DNA of 64,000 bases from Salipiger bermudensis HTCC2601. GTDB lineage: Bacteria; Pseudomonadota; Alphaproteobacteria; Rhodobacterales; Rhodobacteraceae. Below the pieces are notes generated by a model. That model was not told the origin of the DNA. It saw nothing but the letters and a program-made list of their open reading frames with translations, and ran no database searches. The translations under genes and the position numbers were made by a program. Of the stretch, positions 28,135 to 34,921 are shown piece by piece (position 1 is the stretch's first letter; every line of letters begins with the position of its first letter). Location of the stretch: positions 3,836,126-3,900,125 of the forward strand of contig NZ_DS022276.1 in NCBI RefSeq assembly GCF_000153725.1, read 5' to 3'.

Positions 28135-28914
28135 TCAGATGGTGGCAAAGGTCTCGCCCCCGTCGAGCACGATGTTCTGGCCGACGATGTAGCCGGCATG
28201 GGTGGAGCACAGGAAGGCGCACATCTTGCCGAACTCGGCCGGATCGCCGTAGCGGCCGGCGGGGATGCCGGCGGCGCGGATCTTGCGGGCCTCGTCGCGG
28301 CTGATGCCCTTCTGAGCGGCCATGACGTCGTCCATCTGGTCGATGCGGGCGGTGTCGTGCACGCCGGGCAGCAGGTTGTTGATGGTGACGCCCTTGTCGG
28401 CGATCTGGCGGGAGGTGCCTGCAACGAAGCCGGTGAGCCCGGAGCGGGCGGCGTTCGACAGGCCCAGCGGCAGCAGCGGCGCCTTGACCGAACGCGAGGT
28501 GATGTTGACCACCCGGCCCCAGCCGCGCTCCATCATGCCGGGCACCAGCGCCTGCATCAGCGCGATCGGCGACAGCATCGAGCCGTCGAGCGCATCGATG
28601 AAATCGCCACGGTCCCAGTCGGTCCAGTAGCCCGGGGGCGGGCCGCCCGCATTGGTCACCAGGATGTCGCAGGGACCCGCGGCGTCCAGCACCTCGGCGC
28701 GGCCCTCGGGATCGGTGATGTCGCCTGCGATGGCGGTGACCTCGACGCCGTAGGCCTCGCTGATCTCGCCCGAGGCCTGCTCGAGCGGACCAGCGCTGCG
28801 GGCGTTCATCACCAGCGTGCAGCCGGCCTCGGCCAGCGCCTCGGCACAGCCGCGCCCCAACCCCTTCGAGGAGGCGCAGACCAGCGCGCGCTTGCCGGAA
28901 ATTCCAAGATCCAT
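28135..28914 (-). CDS. Atypical short-chain dehydrogenase/reductase (BKR-like, no YxxxK)
   Basis: Rossmann-fold SDR, 259 residues from ATG 28914. The cofactor motif is ASSKGLGRG at about 14-22 instead of TGxxxGxG, and NAGGPPPG replaces the usual NAG region. At the active site the sequence reads ITSRSVKAPLLPLGLSNAAR, so neither the catalytic Tyr nor the Lys of YxxxK is present. This matches the BKR-like SDR-like subgroup known to deviate from the canonical tetrad. Whether it is an active oxidoreductase is uncertain. A divergent Hint-domain gene lies 209 bases away. Confidence 0.85.
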   Translation of the reverse strand: MDLGISGKRALVCASSKGLGRGCAEALAEAGCTLVMNARSAGPLEQASGEISEAYGVEVTAIAGDITDPEGRAEVLDAAGPCDILVTNAGGPPPGYWTDWDRGDFIDALDGSMLSPIALMQALVPGMMERGWGRVVNITSRSVKAPLLPLGLSNAARSGLTGFVAGTSRQIADKGVTINNLLPGVHDTARIDQMDDVMAAQKGISRDEARKIRAAGIPAGRYGDPAEFGKMCAFLCSTHAGYIVGQNIVLDGGETFATI

Positions 28915-28984
28915 GTCGTCAGTCTCCTTCTGTGGCCCGGGTCGCGCCCGGGCGGGCCGGGAAAAAGACCGGCCGAGATCCCAT

Positions 28985-29017
28985 TTGATGCCACAATGGT
29001 TTGGCATACAATGGCAT
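28985..29017 (+). promoter_or_regulatory. Promoter with overlapping ATGCCA/TGGCAT operator half-sites
   Basis: TTGATG (28985-28990) and TACAAT (29007-29012) with a 16-base spacer form a good sigma-70 promoter toward the Hint-domain gene, 111 bases before its ATG. Overlaid on it are ATGCCA at 28988-28993, TGGCAT at 29002-29007 and TGGCAT at 29012-29017, giving an inverted repeat with 8-base spacer plus a direct repeat. The arrangement suggests a repressor, perhaps of GntR type, acting between the divergent SDR and Hint genes. Confidence 0.45.
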
Positions 29018-29123
29018 GATCCACATCCGGCGCGGCCGGCGTGCGCCGGCCGGTGGCGGGCCGGACCGCAGAAGACCGCAGAAGACCACGGAAAACGACA
29101 GAACAGGCAGGGGCCGACCCGAC

Positions 29124-30140
29124 ATGACCGAGGCTGAAGGCGTACGCGTCGCGCATGGCGTCACCGTCTACCGCGCGGACCAGATCCGCGTCATCAACGG
29201 CGCGAATCTCGGCGACGGGCTGAGCTTTGCCGAGGAACTGGTGCCGGATGACATCTACCGGCTGTCTCCGGTCGCGGCGCAGCATCGCCTGAGCCTCTAC
29301 CCGGCCTCCGAATCGCCGTTCCGCATCGCGGCCGACAGCGAGATCGGCACGCCGGGAGCGGATCTGCATCTCGATTGCGTGCTCACCTTCATGTCGGGCG
29401 ACGGCCACACCACCGAGGGGCTGGTGCTGGTCGAGACCGACGCGGGCGGCGACGTGGCGGCGATCCTGTTCCTGCCGCTGGCCGCGCTCGATCCCCGCCA
29501 GGACCTTGCGCTGGTGGGCATCACCCGAGACGGCGCACTGCAGAAATTTGCGCAATCGGCCTGCGTCTCCTTCACCCGGGGCACGATGATCACCATGGCC
29601 TCCGGCGCGCAGCGCCCGGTGGAAGAGCTCGCGGTGGGCGACCGGGTCCTGACCCGCGACGACGGCCCGCAGGAGATCCGCTGGCTGGGGCATCACACGG
29701 TGCGCGCGGTGGGCGAGTTCGCCCCGATCCTGATCCGCGAGGGTGTGCTGAACAATTCCGGCGACCTGCTGGTGAGCCCGGATCACCGCCTGTTCATCTA
29801 CCAGCGTCGCGACCAGATCGGCGTCGGGCGCTCGGAGTTGCTCGTCAAGGCGCGTCACCTGGTCAACGGCGACAGCATCCGCCGAATGCAGGGCGGCTTC
29901 GTGGACTATTACCAGATGCTCTTCGATCATCACCAGATCATCTATGCCGAGGGCATCGCGGCGGAATCGATGCTGATCGACACCCGCACCCATGCCGCTC
30001 TGCCCGACGAGCTGCACCAGCGGCTCTCGGAGCTTCTACCAGGACACAGCCGCAGCGATCACCGCGCGCTCGAGGTGCAGGAGGCGTTGCTCGACCGGCC
30101 GGACCTGGCGGAGCTGCTGCGCAAGTCCTCGAGCGGCTGA
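29124..30140 (+). CDS. Hint-domain protein
   Basis: 338 residues from ATG 29124 (MTEAEGVRVAHGVTVYRAD). A Hint_2-type module covers about 145-290: it begins with the Cys in ACVSFTRGTMITMASG, then RPVEELAVGDRVLT, and a later block DLLVSPDHRLFIYQ that contains the usual His. Such proteins are abundant in Rhodobacterales, often as secreted or cell-surface proteins with self-cleaving ability, but their physiological role is not known. There is no signal peptide. It converges on the MFS gene with a 7-base gap. Confidence 0.8.
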   Translation: MTEAEGVRVAHGVTVYRADQIRVINGANLGDGLSFAEELVPDDIYRLSPVAAQHRLSLYPASESPFRIAADSEIGTPGADLHLDCVLTFMSGDGHTTEGLVLVETDAGGDVAAILFLPLAALDPRQDLALVGITRDGALQKFAQSACVSFTRGTMITMASGAQRPVEELAVGDRVLTRDDGPQEIRWLGHHTVRAVGEFAPILIREGVLNNSGDLLVSPDHRLFIYQRRDQIGVGRSELLVKARHLVNGDSIRRMQGGFVDYYQMLFDHHQIIYAEGIAAESMLIDTRTHAALPDELHQRLSELLPGHSRSDHRALEVQEALLDRPDLAELLRKSSSG

Positions 30141-30147
30141 GCCGGCG

Positions 30148-31413
30148 TCACTCGGCGGGCGGATCATCCTGTGATGCTTCCGCCTGTTCGACCGCCCAGC
30201 TCGTCGCGACCTCGACCGCCACCGGAGAGGTGGTCGGCAGGACGGTGAGGTAGCTGTCGGTATCCTCGACCTGGATCGCCGGGCGCTGCGTCATGCGGTA
30301 AAGCGCGTAGAGCGCGATCCCGGCAAAGGTCAGCGTCAGCACCAGCCAGAAGCCATGCGGCCCCAGCGACTGCATCGCCCAGCCGCTCAGCAGCGGGCCG
30401 GCGATCGCGCCAAGGCCGAAGATGAAGACAAGGCCCCCGGATGCGGCGGGCATGTCATCGGCGGGCAGATCGTCATTGGCGTAGGCGAGAAACAGCGAAT
30501 AGAGCGGCGTGGTCACGCCCCCGGCGAGGAAGGCGGCCACGAAGAGCATCTCGGAGCGCCCATCGGTCATCAGCCCGAGGGCGCAGGCGCCCGCGCCCAT
30601 CGCGGCGGCGGCAAAGATCAGCTTGCGGCGGTCGAGCACGTCGGACAGCCAGCCGATCGGGTATTGCAGGAACAGGGCGCCGGCGAAAAGCATGGCGACG
30701 AAGAACGCGATCTGCGGCGTCGGGAGGCCGATCTGCGTGCCAAACACCGCGCCCATGCCCGATTGCGTGGCGTAGATGCTGCCGAGAAAGAACGTGCCCA
30801 CGGTCGCCAGCGGCGCGATCCCGAACAGCTGGCGCAGCGACATCGGCCGCGCCACGCTGACCGCGGGGGTCGGCGTGGCCGAGAGCAGGATCGGCCCGAA
30901 GGACAGCGACACGAGGATCGAGGCGACGATGAACAGCACCGATGTGGCGGCGTCTCCGAAGGTCAGCAGCCATTGCGCGCCGATCACGCCCAGGGTCTGG
31001 GCGATCATGTAAGCCGAGAGGATCTTGCCGCGGGTGTCGTTGGTGGCGGCGTGGTTGAGCCAGCTTTCGGCAGCGACATAGACGCCGGACATGCAGAAGC
31101 CGAGGATCAGGCGCAGCGGGGTCCAGGCCCAGGTTTCGGTGATCAGCGGGAACGCGATGAGCCCGGCGGACATGAAGCTGCCGAGCGCGGCGAAGACCCG
31201 CACATGGCCGACGCGGCGAATCAGGATCGGGGTCACGCGGGCCCCGGACAAGAAACCGATGTAGTAGCCCGAGGTGATGACAGCCAGCGCGCCGGCGGAG
31301 AAGCCCTCGATATCGCCGCGCAGACCGATGAGCGTGAACTGCATGCCGTTGCCGAGCATGATCAGAAGCGTGCCAAGAAGCAGCGCCCAGACGCTGCCGA
31401 GAACGGAAATCAT
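30148..31413 (-). CDS. MFS transporter (YcaD-like)
   Basis: Major facilitator superfamily permease, 421 residues from ATG 31413 (MISVLGSVWALLLGTLLIMLGNG). Twelve hydrophobic segments are apparent. The cytoplasmic loop between helices 8 and 9 reads YPIGWLSDVLDRRK, an MFS motif A relative, and AESWLNHAATNDTRGK lies after helix 4, as in the YcaD/YhjX-like group. The substrate is unknown. The C-terminal tail of about 45 residues is polar and acidic. A longer reading frame upstream passes through a repeat element and is not coding. Confidence 0.88.
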   Translation of the reverse strand: MISVLGSVWALLLGTLLIMLGNGMQFTLIGLRGDIEGFSAGALAVITSGYYIGFLSGARVTPILIRRVGHVRVFAALGSFMSAGLIAFPLITETWAWTPLRLILGFCMSGVYVAAESWLNHAATNDTRGKILSAYMIAQTLGVIGAQWLLTFGDAATSVLFIVASILVSLSFGPILLSATPTPAVSVARPMSLRQLFGIAPLATVGTFFLGSIYATQSGMGAVFGTQIGLPTPQIAFFVAMLFAGALFLQYPIGWLSDVLDRRKLIFAAAAMGAGACALGLMTDGRSEMLFVAAFLAGGVTTPLYSLFLAYANDDLPADDMPAASGGLVFIFGLGAIAGPLLSGWAMQSLGPHGFWLVLTLTFAGIALYALYRMTQRPAIQVEDTDSYLTVLPTTSPVAVEVATSWAVEQAEASQDDPPAE

Positions 31414-31852
31414 GCGGGGCCCCTCGTATCGCCGGCCGGGAATTCCCCGATCCATGCAACAGGCCGGCGCGATCCGCGAGCATCGCTGCGTCACGGGACG
31501 CGTCCTTCGCGACATTGGTGAAGAAATCAGCGCCGGCGTGGCAGCCTCGATGCCTCTCGACGCATGGCGCGACCGGAAGACGCGCAGTGCTCCACGGGTC
31601 GCTGCCGCCTGTCGCAGCCGAGCTGCGCCTTTAATCGGAGGGAGGGGGGCGCTGCCCCCTCTTGGCGCTGTGCGCCAATTCACCCCCGAGGTATTTTTGA
31701 ACCAAAGAAGCCAGAAGCGCTGCGCCCCTGGCTTCTCTTCGTCAAAAATACTCCCGCCGGAGGCAGGCCGTCCTTCGCGGCCGGGTGTCAGGCCTGATCT
31801 TTGCTCGGGCCGCCGACCCCGAGGTCCCGACCGGCACCGAGAGACGGGGCGC
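31414..31852. other. 439-base intergenic region containing repeat copy 2
   Basis: Bases 31414-31644 hold no recognisable gene or RNA, although the MFS promoter (leftward) must lie here. 31645-31770 is the long dispersed repeat. 31771-31852 shows nothing further and leads to the stop of the Rho_N-like gene. Confidence 0.6.
31645..31770 (+). repeat. Dispersed 3'-end hairpin element, long form, copy 2
   Basis: 125 of 126 bases match the reverse complement of 17689-17814. In this orientation it reads GGGGGCGCTGCCCCCT, a second hairpin around GGCGCTGTGCGCC, ACCCCCGAGGTATTTTTGA, and a third hairpin with GAAGCCAG / CTGGCTTC arms. It lies 82 bases past the stop of the leftward Rho_N-like gene. The single difference falls in the arm of the third hairpin (AGAAGC here, AGGAGC in copy 1). 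Confidence 0.85.
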
Positions 31853-32107
31853 TCAGTGGTTGCGCAGCGCGTCGATGAGCTCGTCCTTGGTCATGTCGGA
31901 GCGGCCATCGATGCCGATCTCCTGAGCCCGGGCATAGAGATCGTCCTTGGTCCAGTCCTCGTAGGGCGGGGCCTTGCCGCCCTTCTCGGAGGGGTGCATG
32001 TCCTTGTTGGCCTGCGCGTTCGAGATGCGCGCGGCCTTCTCCTTGGACATGCCGTCCTCGCGCAGGTCCTCGTAGAGTTTCTCGTTCTTCAGGCTCGGGT
32101 TGGCCAT
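31853..32107 (-). CDS. Small Rho_N-like / DUF7218-type protein
   Basis: 84 residues. The N-terminus KNEKLYEDLREDGMSKEKAARISNAQAN is typical of a small conserved family (plasmid-stabilisation-like, DUF7218). The C-terminal half, WTKDDLYARAQEIGIDGRSDMTKDELIDALRNH, resembles the Rho termination factor N-terminal SAP-like helix-extended-loop-helix fold, often nucleic-acid binding. Function unknown. It diverges from prfC, with 101 bases between. Confidence 0.75.
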   Translation of the reverse strand: MANPSLKNEKLYEDLREDGMSKEKAARISNAQANKDMHPSEKGGKAPPYEDWTKDDLYARAQEIGIDGRSDMTKDELIDALRNH

Positions 32108-32208
32108 GATCGGTCCTCCTGTGTCGTGGTCAGAACCCGCGAAGCAAGGCCCCGGTTCCGCGCAGGCCGCTCTTCCCTTGGCGCATGGCCGGCGTTATAT
32201 GCGCGCTC

Positions 32209-33816
32209 ATGCTGGACACGCCCACCAACCGCCCCGACCTTCCCGCGGAAATCGCCCGCCGCCGCACCTTTGCGATCATCTCGCACCCGGATGCCGGCAA
32301 GACGACGCTGACGGAGAAATTCCTGCTCTATGGCGGTGCCATCCAGATGGCCGGACAGGTGCGCGCCAAGGGCGAGGCGCGGCGCACGCGCTCGGACTTC
32401 ATGAAGATGGAGCAGGAGCGCGGGATCTCGGTCTCGGCCTCGGCCATGTCTTTCGACTACGGCAATTTCCGCTACAACCTCGTCGACACGCCCGGCCACT
32501 CGGACTTCTCGGAAGACACCTACCGCACGCTGACCGCGGTGGACGCGGCGATCATGGTGATCGACGGCGCCAAGGGCGTGGAAAGCCAGACCCAGAAGCT
32601 CTTCGAGGTCTGCCGCCTGCGCGATCTGCCGATTCTGACCTTCTGCAACAAGATGGACCGCGAGGCGCGCGACGTCTTCGAGATCATCGACGAGATCCAG
32701 GAGAACCTCGCCATCGACGTGACGCCGGCCTCCTGGCCGATCGGCATGGGACGCGAGTTCGTCGGCTGCTACGACATGCTGCGCAACCGGCTCGAGCTGA
32801 TGGACCGGGCCGACCGCAACAAGGTGGCGGAATCGATCAAGATCGACGGGCTCGACGACCCAAAGCTTGCCGAGCACGTGCCGGACGAGCTACTCGAACA
32901 GCTCAAGGAAGAGATCGAGATGGCGCGCGAGCTGCTGCCCGAACTCGACCCGCAGGCGGTGCTCGAAGGCCACATGACGCCGATCTGGTTCGGCTCTGCG
33001 ATCAACTCGTTCGGGGTGAAGGAGCTGATGGACGGCATCGGCAACCTCGCGCCTGAGCCCCAGCCCACCAGCGCCGAGCCGCGCCAGATTGCGCCGGAGG
33101 AGAAGAAGGTCTCGGGCTTCGTCTTCAAGGTGCAGGCCAACATGGACCCCAAGCACCGCGACCGGGTGGCGTTTGTCCGGCTCAGCTCGGGCCATTTCAA
33201 CCGCGGCATGAAGCTCACCCATGTGCGCACCAAGAAGCCGATGAGCATCACCGCGCCGGTGCTGTTCCTCGCCTCCGACCGCGAGTTGGCCGAGGAGGCC
33301 TGGGCCGGCGATATCATCGGCATCCCGAACCACGGCCAGCTGCGGATCGGCGATACGCTGACCGAGGGCGAGGCGCTCAAAGTGACCGGCATCCCCTCCT
33401 TCGCGCCGGAGCTGCTGCAGGGCGTGCGCGCGGGCGACCCGATGAAGGCCAAGCATCTCGAGAAGGCGCTGTTCCAGTTCGCCGAAGAAGGCGCGGCCAA
33501 GGTCTTCAAGCCGAATATCGGCTCGGGCTACATCGTCGGCGTCGTCGGTGCCCTGCAGTTCGAGGTGCTGGGCGCGCGGATCGAGCAGGAATACGGCCTG
33601 CCGGTGCGCTTCGAGGCGTCGCAGTTCACCTCGGCGCGCTGGGTGCATGGCGACAAGGCGGCGGTGGAGAAATTCGTCAACGCCAACAAGCAGCACATCG
33701 CCCACGACAATGACGGTGACGTGGTCTACATGACCCGCCTGCAATGGGATATCGACCGCGTGGTGCGCGACTATCCCGACATCACCCTCTCGGCCACCAA
33801 AGAAATGATGGTGTAA
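32209..33816 (+). CDS. prfC: Peptide chain release factor 3
   Basis: Translational GTPase RF3 that recycles RF1/RF2 after peptide release, 535 residues from ATG 32209 (MLDTPTNRPDLPAEIARRRT); an ATG 24 bases earlier is possible but less typical. G-domain motifs: SHPDAGKTTLTE, RGISVSASAM, DTPGHSDF and NKMDREARD. Domain II and the RF3-specific C-terminal domain follow, with QFTSARWVHGD and DGDVVYMTRLQWDI. The unusual tandem structured element begins 2 bases after its stop. Confidence 0.96.
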   Translation: MLDTPTNRPDLPAEIARRRTFAIISHPDAGKTTLTEKFLLYGGAIQMAGQVRAKGEARRTRSDFMKMEQERGISVSASAMSFDYGNFRYNLVDTPGHSDFSEDTYRTLTAVDAAIMVIDGAKGVESQTQKLFEVCRLRDLPILTFCNKMDREARDVFEIIDEIQENLAIDVTPASWPIGMGREFVGCYDMLRNRLELMDRADRNKVAESIKIDGLDDPKLAEHVPDELLEQLKEEIEMARELLPELDPQAVLEGHMTPIWFGSAINSFGVKELMDGIGNLAPEPQPTSAEPRQIAPEEKKVSGFVFKVQANMDPKHRDRVAFVRLSSGHFNRGMKLTHVRTKKPMSITAPVLFLASDRELAEEAWAGDIIGIPNHGQLRIGDTLTEGEALKVTGIPSFAPELLQGVRAGDPMKAKHLEKALFQFAEEGAAKVFKPNIGSGYIVGVVGALQFEVLGARIEQEYGLPVRFEASQFTSARWVHGDKAAVEKFVNANKQHIAHDNDGDVVYMTRLQWDIDRVVRDYPDITLSATKEMMV

Positions 33817-33818
33817 AC

Positions 33819-33960
33819 GCCGGTCCGGGCCCGTCGGGGCCCGGCAAACGCTCGGGGGGAGCGTTTGAGGCGTTTACGGGCGGAGCCTCCTGCCGGTCCG
33901 GGCCCTCTGGGCCTGGCAATCTCTCCGGGGGAGAGATTGAGGGGATCACGCGCGGAGCCC
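33819..33960. repeat. Tandem structured element: two copies of a two-hairpin unit
   Basis: Two units with a 73-base period start at 33819 and 33892, both beginning GCCGGTCCGGGCCC. In unit 1 hairpin 1 is CCGGGCCC (33825-33832) with GGGCCCGG (33837-33844), and hairpin 2 is AAACGCTC (33846-33853) with GAGCGTTT (33859-33866). In unit 2 hairpin 1 is CCGGGCCC (33898-33905) with GGGCCTGG (33909-33916), and hairpin 2 is AATCTCTCC (33918-33926) with GGAGAGATT (33930-33938). The arms of hairpin 2 differ between units but pair perfectly in both, so structure is conserved over sequence. It sits directly after prfC and before the MerR promoter. Confidence 0.8.
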
Positions 33961-34003
33961 TGCCCGCCTCCACGCGCAACCTCCTCTCCACAGAACTTTC
34001 CGC

Positions 34004-34034
34004 TTGACCTGGAGCGCGCTCCACCCCCTAGCAA
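34004..34034 (+). promoter_or_regulatory. MerR-type promoter with 14-bp palindrome in a 19-base spacer
   Basis: TTGACC at 34004-34009, then the perfect palindrome TGGAGCGCGCTCCA at 34010-34023, then TAGCAA at 34029-34034. The -35 to -10 spacing is 19 bases, the over-long spacing that MerR-family activators correct by twisting DNA. The MerR gene starts 32 bases downstream, indicating autoregulation together with the CMD gene. Confidence 0.65.
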
Positions 34035-34065
34035 GGGAAGCGTCGAACGGAGAGGAGCCCGGATC

Positions 34066-34491
34066 ATGCGGATCGCCGAGTTCGCGCGGGCCACCGGTTT
34101 CCCGGTGGATACGCTGCGCTATTACGAAAAGATCGGTCTCATCGACCCGCCGCTGCGCGACAGCGCCGGGCACCGGGTCTATGGCGACGCCGAACTGCGC
34201 TGGGCGGAATTCCTGCACAGGCTCAGAACGACCGGCATGTCGATCTCCGAGATGCTGGCCTATGCGAGGGCACGGGCCGAGGGCGATGCCACCGCCCCCG
34301 AGCGCGCGGAGATGCTGCGCCAGCATCGGGCCGAGGTCGCTGCCCGCGTGGCAAACCTGCAGGAGTGCCTCTCCGTTCTCGACACCAAGATCGCCACCTA
34401 CGAGGCGATGATGTCAGACGCGAAAGGACCTGACCATGCTGCACCAGACCACCGAGACCAGAGGGGAACGCGGCCGCAGGCTGCTGAATGA
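34066..34491 (+). CDS. MerR family regulator (AdhR/NmlR-like)
   Basis: 141 residues from ATG 34066. The N-terminal winged HTH reads MRIAEFARATGFPVDTLRYYEKIGLIDPP, with wing GHRVYGDAELRW, then a dimerisation coiled coil to about 115. A single Cys lies in LQECLSVLDTKI, near where NmlR/AdhR-type regulators carry their electrophile-sensing Cys; this role is inferred. The gene overlaps the next one by 56 bases. In Bacillus subtilis AdhR also neighbours a CMD-family gene, which supports an aldehyde or electrophile response. Confidence 0.85.
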   Translation: MRIAEFARATGFPVDTLRYYEKIGLIDPPLRDSAGHRVYGDAELRWAEFLHRLRTTGMSISEMLAYARARAEGDATAPERAEMLRQHRAEVAARVANLQECLSVLDTKIATYEAMMSDAKGPDHAAPDHRDQRGTRPQAAE

Positions 34492-34837
34492 GATCGACGG
34501 CGCCGCCGGAAAGGCGGTGATCGCCGGCCTGCAGGACATTGCCCCGGACTTTGCCGAGCTGCTGTTCGAATTCCCCTTCGGCGACATCTACGCGCGGGAC
34601 GGGCTGTCGCTGCGCGACCGCGAGATTGCCACCGTGGCGGCGCTTTCGGCGATGGGAACCGCCCCGAAGCAACTGGGCGTCCATGTGCATGGCGCGCTGA
34701 ATGTCGGCGTGACACGCGAAGAGATCGTCGAGGTGATGATGCAGATGGCGGTCTATGCCGGTTTTCCCGCCGCGCTCAACGCGCTTGGTGTCGCCAAGGA
34801 CGTGATTGCCGAGCGCGACGCCGAGAGCGGCGACTGA
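34436..34837 (+). CDS. Carboxymuconolactone decarboxylase (CMD) family protein
   Basis: 133 residues of the CMD/AhpD-like fold. Helical motifs GDIYARDGLSLRDREIATVAALSAMG and LGVHVHGALNVGVTREEIVEVMMQMAVYAGFPAALNAL fit the gamma-CMD family. The redox CXXC of AhpD is absent, so it is not a peroxidase partner of that type. The start lies within the upstream MerR gene with an AAAGGA ribosome-binding site, so both come from the MerR-type promoter. Confidence 0.88.
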   Translation: MLHQTTETRGERGRRLLNEIDGAAGKAVIAGLQDIAPDFAELLFEFPFGDIYARDGLSLRDREIATVAALSAMGTAPKQLGVHVHGALNVGVTREEIVEVMMQMAVYAGFPAALNALGVAKDVIAERDAESGD

Positions 34838-34855
34838 CCGGCAGCGCACAAGACA

Positions 34856-34884
34856 ATCGCGGCGCGCCCGAGGCGCGCCGCGAT
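34856..34884. terminator. Bidirectional hairpin terminator between CMD and OmpA-domain genes
   Basis: A perfect 13-bp stem, ATCGCGGCGCGCC / GGCGCGCCGCGAT, with a 3-base loop (CGA), lies between the two converging genes, 18 bases after the CMD stop. An outer ACAA/TTGT pairing extends it. There is no long T-run on either side, so it is a strong GC hairpin rather than a textbook intrinsic terminator. Confidence 0.6.
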
Positions 34885-34921
34885 CCGTTTGTCAGGGGCC
34901 GAATGGCCTGGCCGGGATGGC

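Noticed and set aside
29082..29101. Short tandem repeat ccgcagaaga x2 before the Hint gene
   Set aside because: Only two units of ten bases; could be chance or slippage and has no clear function.
31414..31683. N-terminal extension of the MFS transporter beginning NWRTAPRGG
   Set aside because: This part translates the dispersed repeat and spacer; the transporter helix begins at 31413, and the same false peptide appears at the other repeat copy.
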